From NCBI RefSeq assembly GCF_001984155.1, contig NZ_MTQO01000042.1, forward strand, positions 1-64,000: DNA of 64,000 nt, in the 5' to 3' direction. The position numbers were made by a program, and so were the translations under genes. Shown here piece after piece: positions 22,501 to 34,500 of this stretch; the stretch's first letter is position 1, and the number at the start of each line of letters is the position of its first letter. Source of the stretch: Actinosynnema sp. ALI-1.44 (lineage in GTDB: Bacteria; Actinomycetota; Actinomycetes; Mycobacteriales; Pseudonocardiaceae). The notes below the pieces were generated by a model. It searched no databases. It saw only the letters and a program-made list of their open reading frames with translations, and had not been told where the DNA came from.

Positions 22501-25500
22501 CCGCGTGTCAGCCAAAGACTCGTTGTGGAGGAACTCGGCGCCGCGCGTGTCGCGCGTCATGTAGACCTGCGATATTCCACCGTTGTCCAGCACGACGATG
22601 CTTCCGCCTGCCCCCATCGCCATGTGGCCGTTCCCGGTGAGCACCCGGAGTTTCGAGTTCAACTCGACTATCTGCGTGGCCAACCGCCCACGGGGGTCGC
22701 CGGACAACAGCAGCACGTTCTGGACTCCGTGGACGGCCACCGCGTCCACCACGATGCTCGCGGCCGTCGGCCGGTCCACGTCGACGCGAACCATCCGCTC
22801 CCCGACGGCGACGAACACCGAGGGACGTTCCGAGGTGTTGTCGATCGACACGACCAGCGTCGACTCGGGCAAGGTCCACACCGTCGACGCGCCGGGCCAC
22901 ACGTCAGCTCTGGCCATGGCGCTTCGCACAGTGTCCTCGGGCAGCGTGCGCACCACGCGAATGGTGCGGTTGGGAACTTCGGCCAGCCAGTCCCGCACGT
23001 CCCGCACACCGCGTCCGACCAGATAGGTGATCGCCTTCAGGTCGGCCTCGCCGAGGAACGCCTTGACGATGTCGTCGTACCCGAAGACAACCTGCCCCTC
23101 GGCATCCGTAGCCGTGTACAACGGCGAGCTGCTCGGCCGCGGCGCGCGACTCGACGCCCTCGCAGTCGCGCGACGCGACGGGCCCGCCTCCGGCCGCGAC
23201 CGGCCACCGCGATCACGTTCCGGCCTCGGCGCAGGCTGGGGACCGGACTCGGACCGCCTGTGCCGCCGGGGCGCCTCCTGCGGCCCGGAGTCCGCCGCCC
23301 ACGGCCGGGGCGCGCCACCGGAACGACCGGACGGACCGGCTTCGGCACGCGGCGGAGGCGGTGTCCTCTCGAACTGGTTGATCGCCGCCACTTCAGCCGG
23401 GGTGAAGCGACTCGCCTTCCAGGTGAAAGCTTCCAGTCGCTCCCGTCCGCTCCTGCTACCCGGGACAGGCACCATGCTCACGGTCATCATCCCGGCGTTG
23501 CCGAGCACGGCGACGTACCCTCCGGGTTCCCGGATGGCCACCATCGGCCCCTTGCCGGTGTGCACCGTGAGGGTGGGATTGGCCTTGACCAACTGCTCGG
23601 CGAGGTGACTCGCGGCCCTCCCGCCACGGTCGCCCGTCACCAGGAGGAAGAGGCTCTTGCCGTCCATGCCCCTCGATCCGCCCACCAGCCGCGTGACCGC
23701 CTCCAAGTTCACCCAGACCCGGCGTGAACCACCCTTGGAGTCGACCTGCACCGCGTACCGCGCGTGCCGCTCGGTGCTCCTGCCTTCGATCACCACTATC
23801 TGCGTGTCACCGAGATCCCAGTCCACGACGGCGTTCTGCCGCGTGGTCCGGCCGTCCAGCGCGGAGGACACGCCCTCGGTGGGGATCGTGCGGACGATGC
23901 GGACCTTGCCGTCGCGAAGTCCCTGGATCCACTCGTCCGCCGTGGAGTCCGCGGTCCGGTATGAGATCCCCTTCACCTTGAACGCACCGGTCTGGCGAGT
24001 GGTCTGCACGAAGCTCACGTCATCGCGCGTGAAGTTCACCACGACCTTGTCGTCGTCCTTGCCGCTGTAGACGTGCGGGGCCTTCGGCGGACGTCCCACC
24101 AGGTCCGGTCGCTGTTCGCCGGTGGTGTCACCGGGTACCCGGGCCGCCCGCGTGTCATCGGCCGGAAGTGCGACGATCTTGTCCTGGTGCGGTGTGAACC
24201 ACACCTGCACGTCCGACCCGCGCGGATCGAGCCACTGCCCAGTCGTGCCGTCGAAGAACTCGACCAGGTCCGTCCGCGGGTCGTGCACCACGTTGATCGT
24301 GTGGCCGACGCTGTCCTCGTCCGGCCCTGTCAGCACCGAACCCTGACCGCCGCGCAACTCGGTTCGCATGTAGTGCCGGACACCGTCGTACCCGCCGCGC
24401 ATCGGCAGGTACATCCCGCCGACGGCTTTCTCGACTCTGGCCGTCCGCACCGGGCCGGGTGACGGTTGTGCCTCGACCGGCCGTGGCACACCGTCCGACG
24501 AGGCCTTCCACGTGTTGTGCGTCGCCACCAGCGCGGGACCGCAGTTCTGCGTACGACCGGGTTGGCCGTAGCCGAAGTTCACGTGCACCAGTGCGGGGAA
24601 CACGAGGTCCCGGTACCCGGTCTCGGCGAACTCGGCGGCGAACGGCTTGCCCGCTGCGAGGCGCGCGGCGTCCGCTGCCAGCAGGTCCCGGACGGGGTCG
24701 AGCACCGACGCCGCGTCGTCGTCGTCGGTGATCCGGTCGAGATCGGCGAACGTCTGGCCGCCGGTCTGCATGTGATCGAACACCAGGGCCAGCGCCCCAC
24801 GCTCGGGCAACCTCAGCCGGTCGCGCTGACGAGCCGCCCACCCCGGATACCGCTCGACCACGTCCGCGAGGTCGACCTTGCCCTGCTCGTCCCGCACGAC
24901 AGCGACCGAACGCACGAAAGCCGCGATCTCCCGGGGATCCGCCACCAGCCGGACCGAACCCGCGAACAACTTGTACGGGTCCATGCCGATCTCGGTCGCG
25001 AGGCTGCCCACATCACTGGGTACCCGGCGGATCACTTGGGACAGTCCCAGAACCGTCCGCACGTGCACCCGGCCGACCGCGTCCAACGCGCTGGTCAGGT
25101 CGGCCGGTTTGAACCACGGCTCGGTCCTCAGGTGTGAGAACCTGCCACCGTCCTTGACCAGGTAGTCCGGCGGCAGCTTGTTCTTGCTCGCCCAGTCCCG
25201 CACCCGCGTGTCCGAAGCCTTCAGCCGAGCCAGTTCGGCTGGCGACAGCTGCTGGTCGGCGAGGAAGCGGAACACGTCGGCACGCGTCCACCCGAGTCCG
25301 TCCGCCACCCGGTCGGCTCGCCGTTTGATGTCCTTGATCACCTGCCTCAGCGCTCGCGACGGGTGGCCGTCGACGATGAGATCCTCACTGCTCCCGGCAC
25401 CGATGAGGTCCTCGAAGGACACCAGCGCACGCGAGTCCGCTTTCAACTGGACAGTCAGGTGATACCCGACGTCCCAATCGAAGCCGTGGTCAGTCGCCCA

Positions 25501-28500
25501 CTGCGCCAGATCCACCGGGACGCGACCGATGGCCACGCTCGCCGCGCGGAAGTCCCGGAAGTCCTCCGGCGTGAGCGAGATGTGCAGCTGGGACAGGCCA
25601 TCCAACACCTCGGCGTAGTCCAGCCACGGTGTCTCGCTCACGTCCTTCGTGATCAGCTCGTCGGTCAAGCCCATCCTGGTGCCCCACCGCTGCCGGACCA
25701 GTTCCACCAACTCCGACCGCAGGGGAACGACGAGCGCACGCGCGTCGTCCTCCGACATCGCGGTCAGGTCCGCGAAAGTCCGGCCCTGCTCACGCATGCG
25801 CTCGTCGACGTGCGCGATCGAATCGTTCGCCGACAACCCCAGGTGGTCCCGGATCTGCCCAACCCACCGCGGGTACTCGCGCTGCACCTCGTCGACGTCA
25901 ACACGGCCCTGGTGGTCCAGCACCGCATCGCCCGCGGAACGCACGTACGCCGCGACGTCCGCCGGGTCCGCGTTCCACCCGAGTGCGACGTTGAACAGGT
26001 CCGCCGGACGCATGTCGACCGCTGTGGCCAGCTCGGTGATGTCGCCGGGTATCCGCCCTGTCAACCGGCCGAGTCGCAACACGTTTTCCAACTGCTTGAC
26101 GTCCAGTGTGTCGACCGCCTGCGCCAACTGGGCGCTGTCGACCCACCACTGGCCCCGCAGGTCCTTGAAGTCAGTCGAGATCGCCGCGACAGCGAGGTAG
26201 TCCGGCTGGACGTCGTTGTGCTTCGCCCACTGCTGGGCGTCCTTCACCAGCGCGGGTATCCTCCCCGTTCGCCGTCCCTCCGGCTGTGCCCAAGGCCGCA
26301 CCGAATCGACGTAGCCCTTGGCGGCCGTCATCTCCGCCGACGACGGCCGCTTCTGGTCGAGGTACTCGTAGACGTCGTTCTCCCGCCAACCCAGCCACCT
26401 GGCGAGGGCGGCGACCAGCTTCTGTACGCGTTCCTGTTCTTGTTCCTGGCTCGAAGGGCCCACCGGGTTGAAGCTCGCGATCAGGCCGGGGAACGCGCGC
26501 ACGTGCTCCGGCCGGATGCCCATCGCGGTGACCAGCCGGTACAGCCGGGCGGGATCGACGCGCAGTTCCGAACCCACTTCACGCAGTCGCGGCAGCTGCC
26601 CGATGCCTGCGGTGTAAGCACGCATCCGGCGGACGATGCTCGGCTTCGTCGACAGTCCCACTGTGGGCAGGTAGGCACGGACCTCGGCGGCGGTCGGCGC
26701 CGAGGCGTGGACATCCGCCAGTTCGCCCTTGCTCCTCGCCAGTGCGATGAACTTCCGCGCGTAGCTCGGTGTCATGCGGCGCAACGAGTCCAAGGTCACC
26801 GGTGACTGCCGCTTGCGCAGGAGCGCGGCGACCGCGCCGATCGACTCGTCCGGCAGCAGGGCCAGGTGCTCCCGCAGCCGCTGCTCCCAGGCCGGGTACT
26901 CGTCGACCACCTCGAAGAAGTCGACTTCGTCGTTCTCGTCCCGTACCAGTGAACCGTTCGAGCTCACGAACGCCGCCAGGTCCGCCGGATCGGTGTTCAG
27001 CTGGGCCGCCGCACCGAACAGTTCGATGAGCGGCATCCCGCTGTCGCGCACCAGCCGGCCGCCGTGGGCCATCCACGTCGCCACGCGTTGCGGCGTCGGT
27101 CGCAGCGTGGAAAGAAAGCTGTGCACGTCCAGGTGGTCGTCCCAGACCAACCACTTGCGCAACACCTGGACCCGGTCGCGGATGGCGCTCTTGAGTTCGG
27201 CGTACCGGGACGTGGTACCGCCGTCGCTGCCGAAGGTGCCGTGTGCCGTGCGCAACAGGTCACTGAACGCCACCAGCCCGCGCGCGTCGATCCTCAGGTC
27301 GAACGTCAGGCGTTTGACCAGCCGTACCGGCACTCCCAGCCGGGCTGCCTCTTCGCCGACGTCGCCGGGATTCACTCGCATCGACCGCGCGATTTCTCGC
27401 TGATCCTGGAAAGCCACCGCGGTGAGTTCCGAATCCGCTGTGACGAGCGCACCGACGATCCGTCGGTAGTCGACGAACGGCCTCTGGGTCTGGTCGGCTT
27501 CGATCATGTCGGCGGTCAGCCCGAAGCGTCCCTCCCACCGCTGGTTCACCAGCGTGCGCAGTCTCGGCCGGACGCCGTCGACTTCCTGCCGCGCCTGGCT
27601 TTCGGGCATCGCGTCCAGTGCCGCGAACGTCTGCGGGCCGCCCGCGCGCCGCAGGTGGCGCGACACCTCCGCGATCGAGTCGTTGCCCCCGAGACCCAGC
27701 CGCCTGCGCTGACGCGTCTCCCACTTCCGATGCCCGGCGACGACCTTCGCCTTGTCCAGGCTGCCGTCCGTGCGCCGCACCGAATCACCGGCCGACTGCA
27801 CGAAGGCCACCACGTCGCCGGGGTCCACCTCCAGTTGCGCCGAGACGTCGAACAGTTCGGCGGCGTCCACCGCGATCTCGCCGGCGAGTGCACCGATCTC
27901 GCCGCGCACCACGCCGGTCGTGCGTGCCAGCGTCAGGATGTCCGGCAGCCGGCTGATCCCGAGCGAGTCGACGGCCTGGCGCAACTGGTCCGGGTCGACC
28001 GCCGGGTCGCGACGCATGGCCATGAACTCGTCGGGGCTCACCACCGCGGCCATGAACCGGTAATCCGGCCGCACGTCGTGGGTCGTCGCCCACGCCCGCG
28101 CCTCCTGGAAGAACGCGCTGCCGTCGCGGTCCCACGGCCGCCAGGTCCTGGCGAATCGCCTTGCCTCCGCCAACTCCTGCACGGTGGGGCGGCGATCGGC
28201 GATGTACCGGAACACCTCGGACGCGGTCCACCCCAGCCGCCCGGCGAGCAGCCGGACGTGTGTCTCGGTCTCCTCCTTGTGGTACTCGACGGCGTCGCCG
28301 TCGGAATCGTCATCGGAACTGTCGTGGCCGGAGCTGTCCGACTTGAGCGCGTCGACCAGTCCGGGGAACATCAGCAGCGCGCGCGGGTCGGCGCCCATCC
28401 GCTGTGCGACGCGGTAGAGGTCGTAGACGACGGTGATCCCGGCCGACGCGGCCAACTGCGGCAGGTCATCGGGCATCCGACCGATCCGTCGGCTGAAGTC

Positions 28501-31500
28501 CCGCGCCTCGCGCATGTCGTCGGGCGTCTGCGCAAGGCGCAGCGTGGGCAGCAGACGGTACAGCGCGACGTGATCCAGCCACGGCGCGTCCCGTTCGTCC
28601 GCCTCGATCAGTGCCGGGTCCAGCCCGACCTGCTCGGCGGTCCGCTGTCGCCGCATCCACCGCGCCGCAGCGGCGTCGTCGCCGGGCAGGTCGGCGAACG
28701 TCTGGCCGTGGTCGGTCAGATGTCTGAAGACCCGCGCGATCGACTCGCCTTGCACCATCCCGAGTCGGTCTCGCTGCCGTTGCTCCCACTTCGGGTACTG
28801 CGCCACAACCGCGTCCGCCAGGCCTTGCGTCCCGGACTTGACTGTCACGTACTGCGAGAGCAGGAACGCGCGGATATCCCATGGATCCGTCTTGAGCCGC
28901 AGGGCCACGTCGAGCATCTGCGGTGGGGTCAGCGGCTGGGTCCGCATGCTGCCCGCGTCGGCCGCCCGGGCGAGGTTGCGCGGGATCCGGTTGAGCGCAA
29001 GGCTCAGCTCGATGGCCGCCCGCTCGTGCTCACGCCCGACACTCTCCACCAACACGTCGAAGTCGGACTGGTCGAACCAGTTCTTCTCCCGCAGCGTCTC
29101 GAATGCCGCCATCTGCTCCCACGACGCCTGCGACGCTGACGAGGACGACCGGCCGGACTCGGTGGTCTGGCCGCTCCACTCCCTGGCCGCGCGCAGCAGA
29201 CCGGCCCGGTCACCCAGCTCACGCGAGGACGGCATCCGCTCGCCGAGGAACCGGAACACCCTGGTGTAGTCCCAGTCCGGTCCCAGAGCCACCGCCAGGT
29301 CGGCGACCAGCTGCTCGGTCGCGTCACGGGTCCTGCGTTCCGCGCGCAGGCTCCTGACCAATTTCTCGGCCGCCTCACGGCTGCGGCGCCCGGATCTCCT
29401 CTCGTCGCGGTCGAGCGACGCCACGAGCTTGTCGACCGCCTCGCGGCTCTCCCGGTCGAGCCCCACCCGCGCCTCGCCCTGGCTGAGGTGCTCGATCAGC
29501 TCGTCGATCGCCTGGCGGCTGCTGGTGTCGAGCCCATCGTTCGGGCCGAGGCGGTTGAGCCGCCTCGCCACCTTCTCCACCGCCTCGCGGCTCTCGCGAT
29601 CGAGCCCCGACCACGTCCCGCCGTCCTTGAGGCTGCGGATCAGGCTCTTGAACGGCAACAGCCCGCGCGGGTCGGCGTGCAGCCGCGCCGTCAGCTTGAA
29701 GAACTTGTCGGCGGGGACACCGGCCTGCCTGGCGATGTCCGGGATCTCGTTCGGCAGTCTGCCCAACCGGACGGCCAGGTCCCGCACCGTGCGGAAGTTG
29801 TCCCCGTCGACCTCGACATCCACATCGGACAGCAGCTTCACCGCGCTGCCGTAGTCGAACCACGACGTCCGTCCGGCGTCGCGCACCACAGTGGCTGGTT
29901 CGATGCCGGGGATCTGCTTCGCCCACCAGCCGTTCATCCACTGGTCCGCCTCACGCGGCCCCAGTTCGTGCGCCGCATGGCTGAACAACCACATGACCCA
30001 CCGCGGGCGCACGACTTCGTCCTCGTGCACCTGGAAATGAGTCCTGGCATGGTCGCGCAGCTGCTTGGCGAGATCCCGCGGACTGATCTTCTCCTGGCCG
30101 TAGTCCGCCGAGTGCAGGAGACCCGACAGCCAGTCCAGGTGACGCGGATCGACCTGCAACTCGTTGGCGAGGTCGGCCAAGTACCGCGGGCTGACTCCGA
30201 GTTGGACGGCCAAACCCGGCACCTCCGCCGGAACCCTGCCGTGGCGCTCGCTCATCCGCAGCACGTCGTCCACCGGCACACCCGCACGGACCAGCTTCTC
30301 GACATCACCGGGCACGAACCAGGGTGACCTCGCCAGCTCGGCAACCGTTCGCTTGCTGATCTCCAGCCGCTTCGACCAGCGCTCGACCATGTTCGAGGAC
30401 TGGTACGGCAGGTCCGTCCAACTGACGGCGGCCAGCCGGTTCGGCTCGAGCGGAGCGTTCGTCGTTTCCGCGTAGCTGGGCAGCCGGTCGTTGCCCTGTG
30501 CCGTGAGCAGTTGCCTGACCACCGTGTGAGTTTCGGCGTCGCCGTGCAGGATGAACCGGCCTGGCCGGTTGTCATGCCATTCCTGCAACTGCCTGATGGT
30601 CGGGTTGGCGCTGCTCACCTGCGATCCGGGTCGGTAGGGGCGGACCTGGCTGCTCAGTGCTCGCGCAGCGCGGTACTCGCGCAACAGCCCCGCGTACTCG
30701 ATCGCGCTGTCGCTGACCTTGAAGTGCTGCGTCTCCGTGAGGAACCGCTCGGCCAGCGACCGGAAATGCGCACTGCCGCGCACCAGTTTCGCCAGCGCCA
30801 GCACCGGGAAACCCAACCGGGTGCTCAACTGCACGTAACGATCGCGGTCGATGCCCAGCTGGGCCAGTACCATTTCGAGCTCGCCGACGATCCGCCGCGC
30901 CTCTCCGCGTGCGTCACCGGTGACGAAGCCCGGCGGCGCCGCGATCTGCTGGAAGTCGTCGCGCAACGCCACCAACGACTCCGGCCGGTCCACTCGCAGC
31001 AGCCTGGCCACCTCGTGCACGACGTGACCGTTGGGCAGTCCGATGTCGTGCGCGAAATGCTGCAGGTAACGAGGGTTCTGCCACATGGCGGTGGCAACGG
31101 ACCGTGCGACCCGATCCGCGTTCGCGGGATCGCGCATGTGGGCGACGCGCTCACTCAGACGGCCGTCGGCGTTCATCCGTGCGATGACCGCCGTCGCGTA
31201 GTCCGCGTCGCCCGCTTCCCCGTCGTAGTGTTCGACCCCCGCCGTCGCACGACCGATTTCCTCACGCAGCAGCGCCAACGTCTCCGGCCGCTCGATCCGC
31301 AACTGCGCGGCCACCTCACGCAGCATGTCGCTGTCCGGCAGCCCCAGATCCCGAGCCAGCGCGTTGAGGTACAGGTCGGTGTCCCGGGAGCGCGCGACCA
31401 CATCCCGCACCCGGCCGAAGTGCTCGCGTGCGAAGTCGTTCGGCAGGTCGTGCACCAACTCCAGCGGCACACCGGCTCGGTTCAAAGCGCTGAACGCAGG

Positions 31501-34500
31501 CAGATCCCGTGAGCTCCAACCCATGCGGTCGGCGAAACCGGTCAGATAACCGAGGTCGTGGTTCGTCCGTACCCCGTACGGGTGCAGGTTCTCCCGCAGC
31601 CTGTCGGCGAGATCCGTTCCGGTCAACTCGGTGGCGTCGTTGTCGGCCTGACGCAGGACCTCCACCAGGTGCGGGCCCAGCACACGCACCTGGCGCGGGT
31701 GACCGAACACCCCTGGCATCGCCCGCACGAGCCGATACACCGGCTTCGGGTCGGACAACCCTATGTCCCGCGCCGCGTCGATGAACGCCGCAGGTGTTAC
31801 TCCCAGCGCCACCGACAGCCGCACCAGACGCCGCGGCTCCTCCCCGAGGCCTTCCGCCATGCTGCGCACGACCGCCGGATGCGACTGCCCGTCCGGCACA
31901 AGCTTGGTGAACTGCGCGTACCGTTCCGTGCTGACCCCGAGCGACCGCGCGTCGTGCTCCAGCGCCCGCTCTTGCCTGCTTTTCGACGACGAAGCCGGAT
32001 GCCGCCGCGGGTCCGGCCGCGGGTCCCGCGACTTGCCCGTACCCCACCCGGTGGGGTCCGAACTGCCGTTGCCGGTCAGGTCGGGCCTGCTGCCCACCGG
32101 CGTGTACACCGGCGTGAGGACCTCATCTGACGCGTGCGGCGAGAACCACACCTCGACGGGCGAATCCGGCCAGAGCTCACTGCCCTCCTGGTCGTCGTCG
32201 CCCAGCAGTTTCCCGTCGCGTTCGACGACGGCGAAGAAGTGCCCCCTCCCACCGCCGAGGTCCGCGTACACAAGCCCACGACGGCCTTTCCCGCCGTTGA
32301 GGTACGCCTGAACGTCCTGGTAGCCGCCAGCCTGCTTGGCCATCAGCGGCAGGCCGGTCTTCGCCACCTGGTCGCGGTGCACCGGACCACTCGGTCCGGC
32401 CACGAACTCGCTCGCCCGGCCGGGATGCGCGGCCGCATTCAGCGTCCGGATGGCGCGCGGCAGGCAGTTCGTGTCGTAACCGGCGGTGAACCTGGGCTGG
32501 TTGACACCCTGCACGCGTGCGACGTAGTCGTCGGCAGTCGAACCACTGAGCTGATCACTCGTCGGCTGGTGCGGGCGGAAGCTGAGCTTGCCGTTCTCGA
32601 CGACCTGGTCGACGTGCACGTCATCGGTGACGGGATCGCCGAACGGTGTCAACGTGACCGTCTTGCCGTCCGGTGTGTGCACCACCAGGTTGGCACCGAT
32701 GTGGGCGGCGACGAACTTCCCGACCGTGTGCACGGCGTTGGTCGCTTCGCTGCTGCCCGCGTCCGTGCGGTCGCGTTGCACGAACGCGTTGAACAGGTCG
32801 CCGTCGTGCGAGGGGTTCGTCGCGATGTGCACGCCGATGCCGTGCGGGTCCCTGCGGTCGTTGGCGTTGCCCTTCTTGTCCACAGTGGGCAGAGCGGAGC
32901 GCATCGCGGTGTCGATGACGTCCTGCCGCAACCGGTTCGCGTCCGTCCCGTCACCGATGGCGTCGGCGACACCGTGGTAGAGGCTGCCGACTGCCACGTC
33001 GGTGCCCGCCGTGCCGAGAACCTCGTTCTTGACGTAACCGAGGATCCGGTTCACGACGATGTCTTGACGCGCGGTAGCCATGTTGTGCGCGGCGACCACC
33101 TTGTGCTGATCGGGCACACCCGCGGTGACATCGGCGACACCAGTCGGGGCGGACAACGCCATGCTCAGGTTGTTGTGTTCCTGATCGCCCAGCCAATGTC
33201 CGTGCTCGTCGGACGCGGGCCGCCAGTTCGCCGCCGTGGCGTCGGACGGCCGGAACGGCTCACGGTCCACGTGGTCCAGAGCGGGGAACTCCGCACGGTA
33301 GGCCGAGGGCTTGGTGCCCTCCTTGTCGGCCCTCAGCCCGTAGAACCGGTTGGGCACCGTGTTGAGCGCGACATGCGACTGGAGAACGGTCTTTGTCTTC
33401 TTGAACTCCTTGGCCAGGCGAGCCAGGTCCGTTTCGACCGCGGCACCCACGTAGTCGGCGTCGAACGACTTGCCCCGGATCGGGTGGGCGAGGTTCTCCG
33501 CGTTGGTCCGCAGCGATTCCGTACGCGATTCCGCGAAAGCGAACAACTGCTCCGCGTTGGTGACATTGGCGGCGACGTCAACGCGTGCCATGGGGACCAG
33601 ATCGTCGTGCGCGTCCGTGGCATCTGAGGTGTCACCGCCACGTGCGTACTCACGAGCGGCCATTTCCTTCAGCCGGTCACCGGCCAGGTGGAACATGTCA
33701 CCGCGACGCGGATCCGGATGGCCGTTGGCCACGTCCAACGCGTGGATCCGGACCTGGGCGGCCAACTGGGCACCGGCATTGTCCAACAGCTCGTCGAGGA
33801 TGGTGTTCGAGCTGACGTCGTTGCCGTCGAGGAAGTCCTCCAACGACTCGTTGAGCTCCCCGGCCAGTTCCTGGCGTTGCTCCGGTGACAGGTCATTGAT
33901 GAACTCGGTGACCGTCGGCTGATGGGTGGCGGCCAACTCCTTGGCGTTCCAGAAGGCGATCGCGTCCACGAGGTTCGCGGCTTCACCGCTGGTCGCGCTG
34001 AACCAGATTCCGCCGACTTCCCTGAAGTCCTTCTTCCTGGTGTCCTTGTTGCCGATCTTGTTGTCGTCGTTGTTGTCGGCGAGCACAGGGAGCGCGTCGA
34101 AGAAGAGGTTCGGTTCCGGCGTGTACGGCAGCAGCGGGTGCGTCGACGCCAACCGGTCCCTGACGCGCATGTCCTCCGCGATCTTGCCGGTGAGCTCCGG
34201 ACTGCCGTCGACAGTCCGGTAGCCGCCCGCGAACAGCAACGGCCGCGTCGGCCGACCCTCAGGCGCCTCGGGCTTGAACTTGTTCTCGAAGTGGTTGAAG
34301 ACGTGCGCACCGGACGGAACCGCGCGTCCCCCGATGTCGAAGTCCTGGACGGAGATGTACGGGTGCATGCCCTGTCCGACGAAGGCCTCGGACAGCGTTC
34401 GGGTCGGCACGCTCCCGAGCGTGTCGTTGCGCACCGCCCCGAACGGGAAACCGCCCTTGCCGTCGAAGGTGAGACCCACCACGGCCACCGGGTGTTCGAT

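Larger units (their letters stand above)
19905..24075 (-). repeat. Four ~200-residue alpha/beta repeats interrupted by J and papain-like domains
   Basis: Repeats at about 23385-24072, 22470-23115, 20645-21310 and 19905-20565 (residues 4663-4892, 4982-5197, 5583-5805, 5832-6052). Each runs from an N-terminal 'Y[ST]..D..G' element, through 'V...LPGES' and 'LLL..GD..G', to a Gly-rich pair such as 'GG.IVVLDNGG' and a closing 'R[FL]...E' helix. The alternation of strands and glycine turns suggests a Rossmann-like alpha/beta fold. The function is not recognised. Confidence 0.6.
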
